Positions 10,742-18,799 of a DNA stretch of 64,000 nucleotides are shown here, piece by piece. The first letter of the stretch is position 1. Each line of letters starts with the position of its first letter. Made by a program: the position numbers and the translations under genes. The DNA is taken from assembly GCF_943193085.1 (NCBI RefSeq), contig NZ_CALPCU010000010.1:10118-74117 (forward strand). The letters run 5' to 3'. This DNA comes from Vermiculatibacterium agrestimuris (GTDB taxonomy: Bacteria; Bacillota; Clostridia; Oscillospirales; Oscillospiraceae). The notes beneath the pieces are model-generated. The model saw nothing but the letters and a program-made list of their open reading frames with translations, was not told the origin of the DNA and did not search any database.

Positions 10742-11482
10742 TCATTGGCTCTGGCGCTGGTACTCTGAGGGGGTCATGCCCACCGCCTTTTTGAAGGTGG
10801 AGCTGAAATAGGTAATGTCCCGGTATCCCACCTGCTCGGCCACCTCGTAGACCTTGTTGCGGCAGTCCCGCAGCAGCTCCATGGCCGCATGGATGCGGTA
10901 ATCGGTGAGGTAGCTGCCCAGGGTACGGGAGGTCTCCTTCTTGAACTCGTGGCTCAGGTGGCCCTCGCTGATACCCAGAGAGCGGGCCACCGAGCTGACG
11001 CTGATATCAGGTTCATTGTAGTGCTCCGCAATGTAGCGCAGGGCCTCCTTCACGTACTTGCTCTTGCCCTCGACGGCCACATCAGGCCCCTGGGCCGGGG
11101 CGGCGTCCCGGCCCACCCGGCTCTGGAGCCGGGTCACTGCCTCCTCCAGCTCCCCGTCGTGAAAGGGCTTGAGCAGGTAGTCCACCGCCCCCAGCTTTAC
11201 CGCCGACTGGGCATAGGAAAAATCGCTGTAGGCGGTGAGGATGATCACATGGGCTCCATTGCCCTCGGCCCGGAGCCGGCGCACCATCTCAATGCCGTCC
11301 ATCCGGGGCATTTTGATGTCGGTGACGATCAGCTCCGGTTTGCATTGGCGGATCAGCTCCAGGCCCTCCTGGCCGTCGGCGGCCTCTCCCACCACGGCGC
11401 AGTCCACCGCCGCCCAGTCCACCGCCAAAACGATGCCCCGGCGCACCAGAGCCTCGTCCTCTACCACCACTACCTTCATCAT
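10742..11482 (-). CDS. YesN-type response regulator (receiver + AraC HTH)
   Basis: A 246-residue two-component regulator. The receiver (about 1-120) has the acidic VVVEDEALV, phospho-acceptor Asp in IVTDIKMPRMDG and the LLKPF lysine. The last ~100 residues form an AraC-type double HTH (VSSVARSLGISEGHLSHEFK and VAEQVGYRDITYFSSTFKK). The ATG overlaps the stop of the kinase gene (ATGA), so the pair is translationally coupled. With the binding-protein gene before the kinase, the trio resembles staphylococcal HptR/S/A, which detects hexose phosphates; that parallel is inference. Confidence 0.93.
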   Translation of the reverse strand: MMKVVVVEDEALVRRGIVLAVDWAAVDCAVVGEAADGQEGLELIRQCKPELIVTDIKMPRMDGIEMVRRLRAEGNGAHVIILTAYSDFSYAQSAVKLGAVDYLLKPFHDGELEEAVTRLQSRVGRDAAPAQGPDVAVEGKSKYVKEALRYIAEHYNEPDISVSSVARSLGISEGHLSHEFKKETSRTLGSYLTDYRIHAAMELLRDCRNKVYEVAEQVGYRDITYFSSTFKKAVGMTPSEYQRQSQ

Positions 11483-13191
11483 GTTTCCTCTCCCCCCTTT
11501 CCATGGGCGATGGGCAGCGCCACCCGGATACAGGTGCCCCGTCCCCCGGCAGGGGGCAGGAACTGCAGGCCGCTGTCCGGGCCGTAGTGGAGACGCAGGA
11601 TGGCGTCCACATTGTAAAGGCCCAGATGGCCCCCTTCCTGCGGGCCGGAGCGCCGCAGGAACCGCGCCATGCTCTCCTCCGACATGCCGCAGCCGTCGTC
11701 CCGCACGGTGAGGAGCATGGTCTCCCCGCTTTGGACAGCCTCCACCGAGATGTGGCCGCTGCTGCCGTCTTCAAAACCGTGGATAATGGCGTTTTCCACC
11801 AGAGGCTGGAGCATGAGCTTGGGCACCAGGGCGTCCATCAAGGCTGGCTCCACCCGCAGGGCAAATTCAAACTTGCCGGGAAAGCGGATGGCCTGGATCT
11901 CCACATACCGCTCCAGTACCTCCAGCTCCTCCCGCAGCTCCACGAACTCCTCGGCGGAGATGCTCCGGCGCAGGATGTCCGCCAGGTCGGCGGAGATGGT
12001 GGAGATCTCCTGGGAGCCGTTGATCTTCCCCAGCCATTTCAGGGTGTCCAGGGTGTTATAGAGAAAATGGGGGTTGAGCTGGGCCTGCATCATGCGGATC
12101 TGGGCGTCCCCCAACTCCTGCTGCTGGTGGATGGACTGGGCCAGATTGGCTTTCAGCCGCTGAGTCATCCGGTTGAACCGGCCAGAGAGCTGGCTGATCT
12201 CATCGGTGCCTGTCACCTCCACCCTGGCGTCCAGGTCGCCCTCCTCCACCGCCGCCATAGCGCTGTTGAGGGTGCGGATAGGCTCAAAGAGCTGGCGGCT
12301 GAAGCCCAGCGCCACCCGCATACACACGCCCGCGCACAAAAGGATGGACAGGGCGGCCACCAGGCAGAAAAGCCGCATGGTTCCGTCCGTCAAAGGCTTC
12401 GGCTGGCGCAAAAGCACAGAGAATCCGCTGCTCTTCTCCCGGAAGACGTGGTAGGTATAGTCCGCCCCCGCCTCACCAAGGCTCTGCCCATCCAGCAGGC
12501 AGAGCCGCAGCCGGGCGGCCAGCGCACTGTCCTGAAGAGTCGGCGTGGCATAGACCTGATCCCAGAAGGGATCCAGAACCAGCACGTCGCTTCCTGTGCC
12601 GTAGCCGCCCTGAAACAGACGCTGGAAATGCTCCTCCCGCAGCTCCGCCACCACGTAGCCCGCCGCCCCGTCCCGGCCGGGAACGGCCCGGGCCATGCGC
12701 ATGCACCCCCCGGTAGAATCCAGCGGGGATATCTGGCGGTAGACCGTCTCCATCGCCTCCCCGGCCGCGGCCAGCGCCCCCCAGTTGGTGGGCAGGCTCC
12801 TGGGCGCGGCGTTGGAGGTGGCATACAGCAGCTCCCCCTGCGCGTCATAGAGGGAGAAATCCGCCTCCCGCAAGAGGGGCAGGGCCGCGGAATAGAGCGC
12901 GTTATAGACCTGGGTGCCGTTGAACCGTCTCCTGCCGGTCATGGCGTCGACGATAAGCGTCTCCTTCTGCAGGCTTTCCAGCACCCCGCCGCAATCGGTC
13001 AGCAGCGTTTCAAAATCGGAGGAGAGCGCGTCGAGCTGGTTCTGGGCGCTCTCCCTGGAATTACGCAGCAGAACGGTTTGAAAGATCCCTAAAATAAGTC
13101 CCACGCACACCACCAGAGGCACCAGACCCACCGCCAGGAAGGAGCCCAGTAGCTTCTTCTGGAAGGAGGCGCGCAAGCCCAGCCCCCTCAT
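11479..13191 (-). CDS. YesM-type sensor histidine kinase
   Basis: A 570-residue membrane kinase of the His_kinase/YesM class. One N-terminal helix (about 13-37), a large extracytoplasmic region, a second helix near 270-295, a HAMP segment (SMAAVEEGDLDARVEVTG) and the phospho-acceptor region AQLNPHFLYNTLDTLKWL typical of PF06580 are present, then an ATPase domain with ENAIIHGFE and DDGCGM. It overlaps the binding-protein gene upstream by 4 nt (GTGA/ATGA type) and the regulator downstream by 4 nt. It probably receives its signal from the lipoprotein encoded next to it and phosphorylates the YesN-type regulator. Confidence 0.93.
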   Translation of the reverse strand: MRGLGLRASFQKKLLGSFLAVGLVPLVVCVGLILGIFQTVLLRNSRESAQNQLDALSSDFETLLTDCGGVLESLQKETLIVDAMTGRRRFNGTQVYNALYSAALPLLREADFSLYDAQGELLYATSNAAPRSLPTNWGALAAAGEAMETVYRQISPLDSTGGCMRMARAVPGRDGAAGYVVAELREEHFQRLFQGGYGTGSDVLVLDPFWDQVYATPTLQDSALAARLRLCLLDGQSLGEAGADYTYHVFREKSSGFSVLLRQPKPLTDGTMRLFCLVAALSILLCAGVCMRVALGFSRQLFEPIRTLNSAMAAVEEGDLDARVEVTGTDEISQLSGRFNRMTQRLKANLAQSIHQQQELGDAQIRMMQAQLNPHFLYNTLDTLKWLGKINGSQEISTISADLADILRRSISAEEFVELREELEVLERYVEIQAIRFPGKFEFALRVEPALMDALVPKLMLQPLVENAIIHGFEDGSSGHISVEAVQSGETMLLTVRDDGCGMSEESMARFLRRSGPQEGGHLGLYNVDAILRLHYGPDSGLQFLPPAGGRGTCIRVALPIAHGKGGEET

Positions 13192-14198
13192 GGCGTCTCC
13201 TCCCCGGTAAAGTCCGCCCAGTGGATCAAAAACTCCTCCTTCAGCGCGGAAGCCCAGACCATGGGATAGTCAAAGACCCCCATCTCCTCCTCGGTGGGCA
13301 GCTCCTCCCGGTCGGCCACATCCTGGCGCACCGAGCGGCGGGAGAAGGCGCTGACCACCAGGGACTGTACGTCGGCGCTCTGGACAAACTCCAAAAAAGC
13401 CTTGGCATTGTCCGGGTGGGGCGCCCCCAAGATAAGGGCGCTGCCGTCAGGCACCGCGCTGGTACCCTCGGCAGGGTAGACCACACCGATGTTCTCCCCC
13501 TGGGCGATCCCCTTCAGGGCGGTCTCCTCCAGTGTGACGCCGATGCTCTTTCTGCCTCCGGACACGGCGGAGACCACATCGCCGGAGTCCCCCAGAGCCC
13601 CCTCCAGATTCTCCGCGAAGGCCCGCACCAGCTCCCAGGTCTCCCCCGGCAGGCAGGAGAGCATGGTGACGGCGGCGGTATAGCTGGAGCCGGACACGGC
13701 GGGATCCGCAAAGGCGATCCTCCCCTTCCAGCGGCTATCCAAAAGATCCTCCCAGCCGGTCAGCTCCGCCTCATCCACCAGCTTTGTGTTATAGATGAGC
13801 ACCACCGGCAGGGCGGAAAAGGGCGTCCACAGATCCCCCTCCCCCCGGAGGCCCGGCTTCAAAAGCTCCGCGCCGGAACAGGTATACGGCGCAAAGAGAT
13901 CGGCGTAGGCCGACAGGCTCTCCACGCCGCCGCCAAACATCACGTCGCACTCCGGCGCCTCGGCCTGGGCGGCGATGCGCTCCAAAAGCTCGTTGGTGCC
14001 CCCGGTGACCACCTCTACCCAGATGCCTGTGCGCTCCTGAAACTCCTTGACAATGGGCCCGTAGACCTCCTCCTTGTGGGAGGTGTAGACCACCAGCCGA
14101 TCCTCCGCCGCCGGGGCCGGGGGGTCGTTCTGGTGCGGAGCGCAGGCGGAAAGGCACAAAAAGAGGGCGCACAGGAGCCCAAAGCAACGCCTTTTCAT
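13188..14198 (-). CDS. Extracytoplasmic solute-binding lipoprotein (AfuA/HptA-like)
   Basis: A lipoprotein with signal peptide and lipobox LSAC at residues 16-19. The mature part is a family 1 periplasmic-binding fold with VVYTSHKEEVYGPIV, ERTGIWVEVVTGGT and CDVMFGGGVESL, hallmarks of the AfuA/HptA branch often labelled iron-binding but including hexose-phosphate binders. ATG at 14198 is preferred (GAGGTGGAG just upstream); GTG at 14207 is in frame. No ABC permease or ATPase gene is nearby. Direct 4-nt coupling to a YesM kinase argues for a sensing role rather than transport. Ligand is unknown. Confidence 0.85.
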   Translation of the reverse strand: MKRRCFGLLCALFLCLSACAPHQNDPPAPAAEDRLVVYTSHKEEVYGPIVKEFQERTGIWVEVVTGGTNELLERIAAQAEAPECDVMFGGGVESLSAYADLFAPYTCSGAELLKPGLRGEGDLWTPFSALPVVLIYNTKLVDEAELTGWEDLLDSRWKGRIAFADPAVSGSSYTAAVTMLSCLPGETWELVRAFAENLEGALGDSGDVVSAVSGGRKSIGVTLEETALKGIAQGENIGVVYPAEGTSAVPDGSALILGAPHPDNAKAFLEFVQSADVQSLVVSAFSRRSVRQDVADREELPTEEEMGVFDYPMVWASALKEEFLIHWADFTGEETP

Positions 14199-14248
14199 CC
14201 TCTCCACCTCTTTCTCTGCTCTTTCTTGATCGGCTCGCGAAAACGCCC

Positions 14249-14884
14249 TTATACCAGCTCCAAAAGCGCTGTCAGGCGCGTCACCTCATAGTCCGCCAGG
14301 GGGTTGCCCGCGGCGTCCCCGCCAAAGGCCACCGCCTGGAAGCCCCCGGCCTTGGCCGCCCGAAGGCCCGCCGCCGCGTCCTCCACCACCAGAGCCTGCG
14401 CCGGCGCCACGCGCAGAAGCTCCGCCGCCTTCAAAAAAACCTCCGGATCGGGCTTGGCCCTCGTCACCATACTGCCGTCAGCAATGGCGTCAAAGCAGGC
14501 CGTCAGCTCTGTGCGCGCCAGGATGCGCTTTGCGTTTTTGCTGCTGCTGCCCACCGCCAGAAGGAGCCCTTTCTCCCGCAGGCCCCTGAGAGCGGCCCGG
14601 ACGTCACCGTCCACCTCTTCAGGGCCCATCTGCTCCACCCGCTGTAAGTAGGCCTCGTTCTTTTCGGCGGCCAGGGCCTCCTTCTCCTCCCGGGTAAACT
14701 GCCGGGGGGAAAAGGCCAAAATGCGCTCCAGGCTGTCCATTCGGGAAAGGCCCCGGATGCCGTCGTAGCGTTCCTGGGGAAAATCGATGCCCAGCTTGTC
14801 GGTGAGGATACGCCAGGCGTTATAGTGATAGCGGTCGGTGTGCACCAGCACGCCGTCCAAATCAAAGATCACCGCTTTTTTCAT
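14249..14884 (-). CDS. HAD hydrolase, beta-phosphoglucomutase-like
   Basis: A 211-residue HAD-IA protein. Motif I is FDLDGVLVHT with nucleophile and general-acid Asp residues; the cap contains YHYNAWRIL and RGLSRMDSLE, close to beta-phosphoglucomutase; motif II is VGSSSKN, motif III KPDPEVFLK and motif IV VVEDAAAG. Beta-PGM converts beta-glucose 1-phosphate to glucose 6-phosphate, but related phosphatases share these motifs. ATG at 14884 overlaps the upstream stop (ATGA). The open frame continues 64 codons upstream inside the neighbouring gene, without family similarity. Confidence 0.87.
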   Translation of the reverse strand: MKKAVIFDLDGVLVHTDRYHYNAWRILTDKLGIDFPQERYDGIRGLSRMDSLERILAFSPRQFTREEKEALAAEKNEAYLQRVEQMGPEEVDGDVRAALRGLREKGLLLAVGSSSKNAKRILARTELTACFDAIADGSMVTRAKPDPEVFLKAAELLRVAPAQALVVEDAAAGLRAAKAGGFQAVAFGGDAAGNPLADYEVTRLTALLELV

Positions 14885-15675
14885 GCTCCCAGCTCCTTTA
14901 GGATGTCTTCCAGAACGGTCAATACACTGCTGCAGCGGCGGGGATACCGCGCCTTCAGTACAGGGTCGGCCCCCTCCATCAGGTAGGCTGTGCCGGCGAT
15001 GTCCAGCATGGCCGTGTCGTTCCAGTTGTCCCCAAAGGCCACGGTATCCGCCAGGGAAACGCCCAGCCCTGCGCACAATCCCTTCAATCCCACGCCCTTG
15101 TCCGCCAGGCCGAAGTCCACCCAGTCAGGCCCCGCGGCGGCCATGTGGAGGCTCTCTCCCCACCGGGGGCCCAGAATGGCCATGGGCTCCGCCGTGCCCT
15201 GGGGGCAGTAGACAGAGACCTTGATGACGTCCTCCCCGATCGCCTCCGGGGCGGACACCTCCGCCACATGGTTCCCCTTCGGCCCCCGCATATATTGGAC
15301 GTATTCCGGCGTACCGTTACAGATATATGTGGTATTGGCGCCCGAGATCAGGATCTGGCATCCGGGCAGCTCCAAAATGGCCCGGGACAGCGCCAGAGCC
15401 TCCTTTCGGGGCATAACGGTCTTGGAAAGTACCGGGGCGGTGTCCTCTCCGCCGGGGCCGTAGAGGATGGCGCCGTTTTCACACAGGCAGCAGATCTCTT
15501 CCGAGACCGGGGCGAAGAGACGGCGCAGGGAGTGAAACTGCCGGCCCGAGGCGGGACAGAAGTGCACCCCCGCGGCACGCAGACGGCGAATGAGGGGAAA
15601 AAGCATCTCAGGCAGCTCGCTGTCTCCATAGGGGATGAGGGTGCCGTCGATATCGCTGGCGATGAGTTTGATCAC
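14881..15675 (-). CDS. Cof-type HAD-IIB phosphatase
   Basis: A 264-residue HAD-IIB protein with motif I LIASDIDGTLIP, a large C2 cap, and C-terminal VAFGDNWNDTAML (motif IV acidic cluster). Family members dephosphorylate sugar phosphates, FMN or other small phosphates. The GTG start overlaps the stop of the GerMN gene (GTGA) and has GAGGAGGAG upstream; its own stop overlaps the beta-PGM-like gene. Two HAD phosphatases coupled to a sensory operon suggest sugar-phosphate handling (inference). Confidence 0.88.
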   Translation of the reverse strand: MIKLIASDIDGTLIPYGDSELPEMLFPLIRRLRAAGVHFCPASGRQFHSLRRLFAPVSEEICCLCENGAILYGPGGEDTAPVLSKTVMPRKEALALSRAILELPGCQILISGANTTYICNGTPEYVQYMRGPKGNHVAEVSAPEAIGEDVIKVSVYCPQGTAEPMAILGPRWGESLHMAAAGPDWVDFGLADKGVGLKGLCAGLGVSLADTVAFGDNWNDTAMLDIAGTAYLMEGADPVLKARYPRRCSSVLTVLEDILKELGA

Positions 15676-16181
15676 GTGATCTCCTCCTCTCCCTGTAACG
15701 TATTACGCAGCAGAAAATCTGACGGCTCCAGAACCTGATCCCGGAAGGGCCTGGGATGGCCCTCCACCGTCAGATATACCGCCTCCACGCCCTCCAGCTG
15801 GCACAGGGTGAGCACAATACAGCCGTCGGCCAGGGTCAGCTCCGCTCCGGACAGGCCCTCGTAGGCCTCGGAGAGATCCACCGCGGCCACCCCGTCGCTG
15901 ATCGACCACCCCCGCAGGGCGGTGCCGCTGGGGAAGGGCGAGGCCAGACTGTCGCTCTCCGGCCCGGAGAGCAGAAGGGTCATAAGCCCCTCTACCGTGC
16001 CCCCTGACGAGGGCTCCCGGAACTCCCGATCCAGTGCGGCGTCGTCCCTCCGGCCGGAGGCGGTGATAAAGTAGAACGCATACTGCCCTTCCGGGGGCTC
16101 CTCATCCCGGCCGGGCCGGTGGGAACAGGCGGCGCAGAGCAGGCTCAGTGCCAGCAGGGCGGCGGCGAGACGCTTTTTCAT
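15672..16181 (-). CDS. GerMN-domain lipoprotein
   Basis: A 169-residue lipoprotein with signal peptide and lipobox LCAAC near residue 19. The rest is one GerMN domain (about 33-155), with the characteristic EGLMTLLLSGP, GVAAVDLSEAYEGL and GVEAVYLTVEGHP. GerMN is found in the Bacillus germination protein GerM and the actinobacterial lipoprotein LpqB. Its start overlaps the histidine-kinase stop by 4 nt. An OmpR regulator, kinase and GerMN lipoprotein in this order parallels MtrA-MtrB-LpqB, where the lipoprotein modulates the kinase; the functional parallel is inference. Confidence 0.85.
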   Translation of the reverse strand: MKKRLAAALLALSLLCAACSHRPGRDEEPPEGQYAFYFITASGRRDDAALDREFREPSSGGTVEGLMTLLLSGPESDSLASPFPSGTALRGWSISDGVAAVDLSEAYEGLSGAELTLADGCIVLTLCQLEGVEAVYLTVEGHPRPFRDQVLEPSDFLLRNTLQGEEEIT

Positions 16182-17611
16182 GCCCGCTCCCCCCTTTCAC
16201 ACAGGGGGAAGGTGACGGTGAAGCGGGTACCCTCCGGCTCCCGCCGCTGCGCGGTCACCACGCCGCCGTGACGCTTGGCGGTGTCCTGGACGATGGATAG
16301 GCCCAGGCCCGTGCCGCCGGCGGCGCGGGAGCGGGCCTTATCCACCCGGTAGAACCGGTCGAAGATCTTATCCACATCCTCCGCGGGGACGCCCACACCG
16401 GTATCCTCCACAACGATCTCCGCCCGGTCTTCCACCGCCCTCAGCCGCACCCAGAGCTTGCCGCCGGGCAGGTTATACTTCACGCCGTTTTCCATAAGAT
16501 TGAACAGGATCTGGTACAGGTCGTCCCTGGTGCAGCGCACCCACACGTCCTCATCCAGCTCCATGGTAAGGGATACGTCCACCGCCCGGGCCAGGGGCTC
16601 CAGCATGTGCTCCGCCCGGCGGGCCACCGCGGCCACCTCCACCGGCTCGGTGACCACCGGAGCTCCCGCGTCCAGCCGGGTGAGGGCCAGCAGATGCTCG
16701 GTAATGCGCTGGAGCCGCTCGGCCTCGCTGCCGATGTCCCCCACAAAGTCCCGGACGGTCTCCGGATCCATGTCCCCGGTCTGCAAAATGGAGTCGGTGA
16801 GCAGGCGGATGGAGGCCAGGGGGGTCTTCAGCTCGTGGGAGGCGTCGGAGACAAAACGGCGGCGCACCTCCTCCGTGGTCTGAAGGCGGCCGGTCAGGTC
16901 ATTGAACTCCCCGGCCAGCTGGGTCAGCTCGTCCTTACCGGAGAGCTTCACCCGGTGGCTGTACTCTCCCTCCCGGACGGTGCGGATGGCCCCCAAAAGC
17001 TGCCCCAGCCGGCGGGTAATGGCCTTGGAGAACACGACGCTGAAAAGCAGGGCGGCCAGCGCGATGACCAGAGAGATGCTGCGAAGGGTCTGCTGGACGC
17101 TCACCAGGAACTCCCCCGCGAAGGTGTCATATTCGTCCACATACACAGCTCCCAGGGTCATGCCCCGGTACACGATGGGGGTGGCGGCCCGGCTGTGGAA
17201 GGCCCCGTTTTCAAAGTCGGAGCGGATGTTGTCCTCCCAGCGCAGGGCGGCGGCCACCTCCCGCAGAAGGGCATACTGGCCCGCCGCCTGTCCGGCGCTG
17301 TCATAGAGCACCAGACCGGAAGGGCCGGTGACCAGCACCCGGCTCAGGCCGGTATCGCCCAGCACCTCCATGACCCGGGCCACCCCCTCCTCGCTGAGGC
17401 TGTCCGGCCCCGCCAGAGCGGAGGCCATTACCGCGGCCTGACTCTGCAGGGAGGTCTGCTTGGACTGGAAGACCATCTCCTGGGAGGCCAGCACCGGGTA
17501 GGTGTTGAGCAGCACCAGCACCGCGGCAATGACCACCAGGTAAGTCATGGCATATTTGGTTTGAAGAGAGCGCCAAAGAGGCACTTTCTTCGACTGCCGG
17601 GCGGTCTCCAT
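16178..17611 (-). CDS. HAMP-containing sensor histidine kinase (PhoR/ResE type)
   Basis: A 477-residue kinase. A helix near residues 20-40 and another near 175-197 bracket an extracytoplasmic sensor domain; a HAMP linker (GAIRTVREGEYSHRVKLSG), HisKA with FVSDASHELKTPLASIRLL and the ATPase boxes NLMENGVKYN, VEDTGVGVPAEDVD and GGTGLGLSIV follow. It lies 29 nt behind its regulator and overlaps the GerMN lipoprotein gene. The signal is unknown; cell-envelope status is a reasonable guess from the coupled lipoprotein. Confidence 0.93.
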   Translation of the reverse strand: METARQSKKVPLWRSLQTKYAMTYLVVIAAVLVLLNTYPVLASQEMVFQSKQTSLQSQAAVMASALAGPDSLSEEGVARVMEVLGDTGLSRVLVTGPSGLVLYDSAGQAAGQYALLREVAAALRWEDNIRSDFENGAFHSRAATPIVYRGMTLGAVYVDEYDTFAGEFLVSVQQTLRSISLVIALAALLFSVVFSKAITRRLGQLLGAIRTVREGEYSHRVKLSGKDELTQLAGEFNDLTGRLQTTEEVRRRFVSDASHELKTPLASIRLLTDSILQTGDMDPETVRDFVGDIGSEAERLQRITEHLLALTRLDAGAPVVTEPVEVAAVARRAEHMLEPLARAVDVSLTMELDEDVWVRCTRDDLYQILFNLMENGVKYNLPGGKLWVRLRAVEDRAEIVVEDTGVGVPAEDVDKIFDRFYRVDKARSRAAGGTGLGLSIVQDTAKRHGGVVTAQRREPEGTRFTVTFPLCERGERA

Positions 17612-17640
17612 GGCGTTCCCTCCTCTCCTTCAGCGGCCGT

Positions 17641-18327
17641 TTACTGTCCGCTTTTCAGATAATAGCCCACGCCCCACTTGGTAAGGATGTACTCCGGATT
17701 GGCGGGATCCAGCTCCAGCTTCTCCCGCAGGCGGCGGACGTGGACGTCCACGGTGCGGTAATCCCCGGCGTACTCATAGCCCCACACCACGTTCAGAAGA
17801 TTCTCCCGGGAGTAGACCCGGCCGGGGTTCCGCATCAGAAGCTCCATCAGGTCAAACTCCTTGGCGGTAAGCTCCACGCTCTGTCCCTCCTTCCAGGCCG
17901 AGCGCTGGTCGGCGTCCAGAAGGATGTGGCCCACGGTGAGCTGTCCGCCCCCCGAGCTCTGCTGGGCCATGCCCGCCCGGCGGAGAAGAGCCCGGATGCG
18001 GGCCTTCAGCTCCAGGATATTGAAGGGCTTGGTGATGTAGTCGTCGGCACCGCACTCAAAGCCCACCAGCTTGTCGGCGTCCTCGCTTTTGGCCGTGAGG
18101 AGGATAATGGGCACGTTGGAAAATTCCCGGATGCGCATACAGGCCTGAAGCCCGTCCAGCTTGGGCATCATCAGATCGAGGATGATCAGGTCGAAGGCCC
18201 CGCCCCGGGCCAGAGCCACGGCGGCCTGGCCGTCATAGCCCACCTCCACCTGGTAGCCCTCGCTCTCCAGATTGAATTTGATGCCCTTGACCAGCACCCG
18301 CTCGTCGTCCACTACCAGTATTTTCAT
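17641..18327 (-). CDS. OmpR/PhoB-family response regulator
   Basis: A 228-residue regulator. The receiver has VVDDERVLV, phospho-acceptor LIILDLMMPKLDG and DYITKPFN; the C-terminal winged helix (about 130-225) has ELTAKEFDLMELLM, RENLLNVVWGYEYAGDYR and VDVHVRRLREKL. The ATG overlaps the stop of the ComEA-like gene by 4 nt, so it is co-transcribed with it and with the kinase. Confidence 0.95.
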   Translation of the reverse strand: MKILVVDDERVLVKGIKFNLESEGYQVEVGYDGQAAVALARGGAFDLIILDLMMPKLDGLQACMRIREFSNVPIILLTAKSEDADKLVGFECGADDYITKPFNILELKARIRALLRRAGMAQQSSGGGQLTVGHILLDADQRSAWKEGQSVELTAKEFDLMELLMRNPGRVYSRENLLNVVWGYEYAGDYRTVDVHVRRLREKLELDPANPEYILTKWGVGYYLKSGQ

Positions 18328-18704
18328 TTCGCGTCCTCCACAGTGATATCGTCTATCAGCTCCGCCAGGGTCTCCTCCCCGATGCCCTTGACCCGGGTGA
18401 TGTCCTCAGGAAAGCGATAGGGGCCGTTAGTCTCCCGGTCGGCAATAATATCCGCCGCCCGTTTCTCTCCGATGCCGGGCAGGGTCATGAGCGCCTCAGC
18501 GTCGGCGGTATTGATATTGACTTTTTCCTGCTCCGGGATCACGGTGGGCGCGGGCAGCGCAATGACCGTATCCTCCAAAGTGCGCTGCGTCTCCACCCGA
18601 ATGGGCGCGGCGGCAGTGTTCCCCCGGAGGAACCACCCGGCGGTAAAGGCCAGAAACAGCCCCGCCAAAGCCAGGGCGGCGGCTTCCCATTTGGAAATCG
18701 TCAT
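18324..18704 (-). CDS. ComEA-like helix-hairpin-helix membrane protein
   Basis: A short (126-residue) membrane-anchored protein: one N-terminal helix (EAAALALAGLFLAFTAGWFL) then a ComEA-type HhH2 domain (VNINTADAEALMTLPGIGEKRAADIIADR and VKGIGEETLAELIDDI). ComEA binds exogenous DNA at the cell surface in competence. It lacks the N-terminal SLBB part of long ComEA. ATG at 18704 is chosen because the membrane helix then begins properly, although GAGGAGG is 14 nt away; a longer frame reaches 18773. It heads the 18.7-10.7 kb gene series. No other competence genes are nearby. Confidence 0.8.
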   Translation of the reverse strand: MTISKWEAAALALAGLFLAFTAGWFLRGNTAAAPIRVETQRTLEDTVIALPAPTVIPEQEKVNINTADAEALMTLPGIGEKRAADIIADRETNGPYRFPEDITRVKGIGEETLAELIDDITVEDAK

Positions 18705-18726
18705 TATTTTGTAACCGCCTCCTCTG

Positions 18727-18755
18727 TTGCGTCTGTACCGAAGGTCTGATATAAT
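18727..18755 (+). promoter_or_regulatory. Promoter of the DD-carboxypeptidase gene
   Basis: TTGCGT (18727-18732), 17-nt spacer and a perfect TATAAT (18750-18755), in the gap diverging from the ComEA-like gene. Confidence 0.6.
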
Positions 18756-18799
18756 GGTTTTATTCAGAGACATTATAACATATATAGCGGGAGTTTCCT

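Noticed and set aside
13188..14198. Reading the binding lipoprotein as an iron importer
   Set aside because: No permease or ATPase gene nearby, and it is translationally coupled to a kinase; sensing is more likely.
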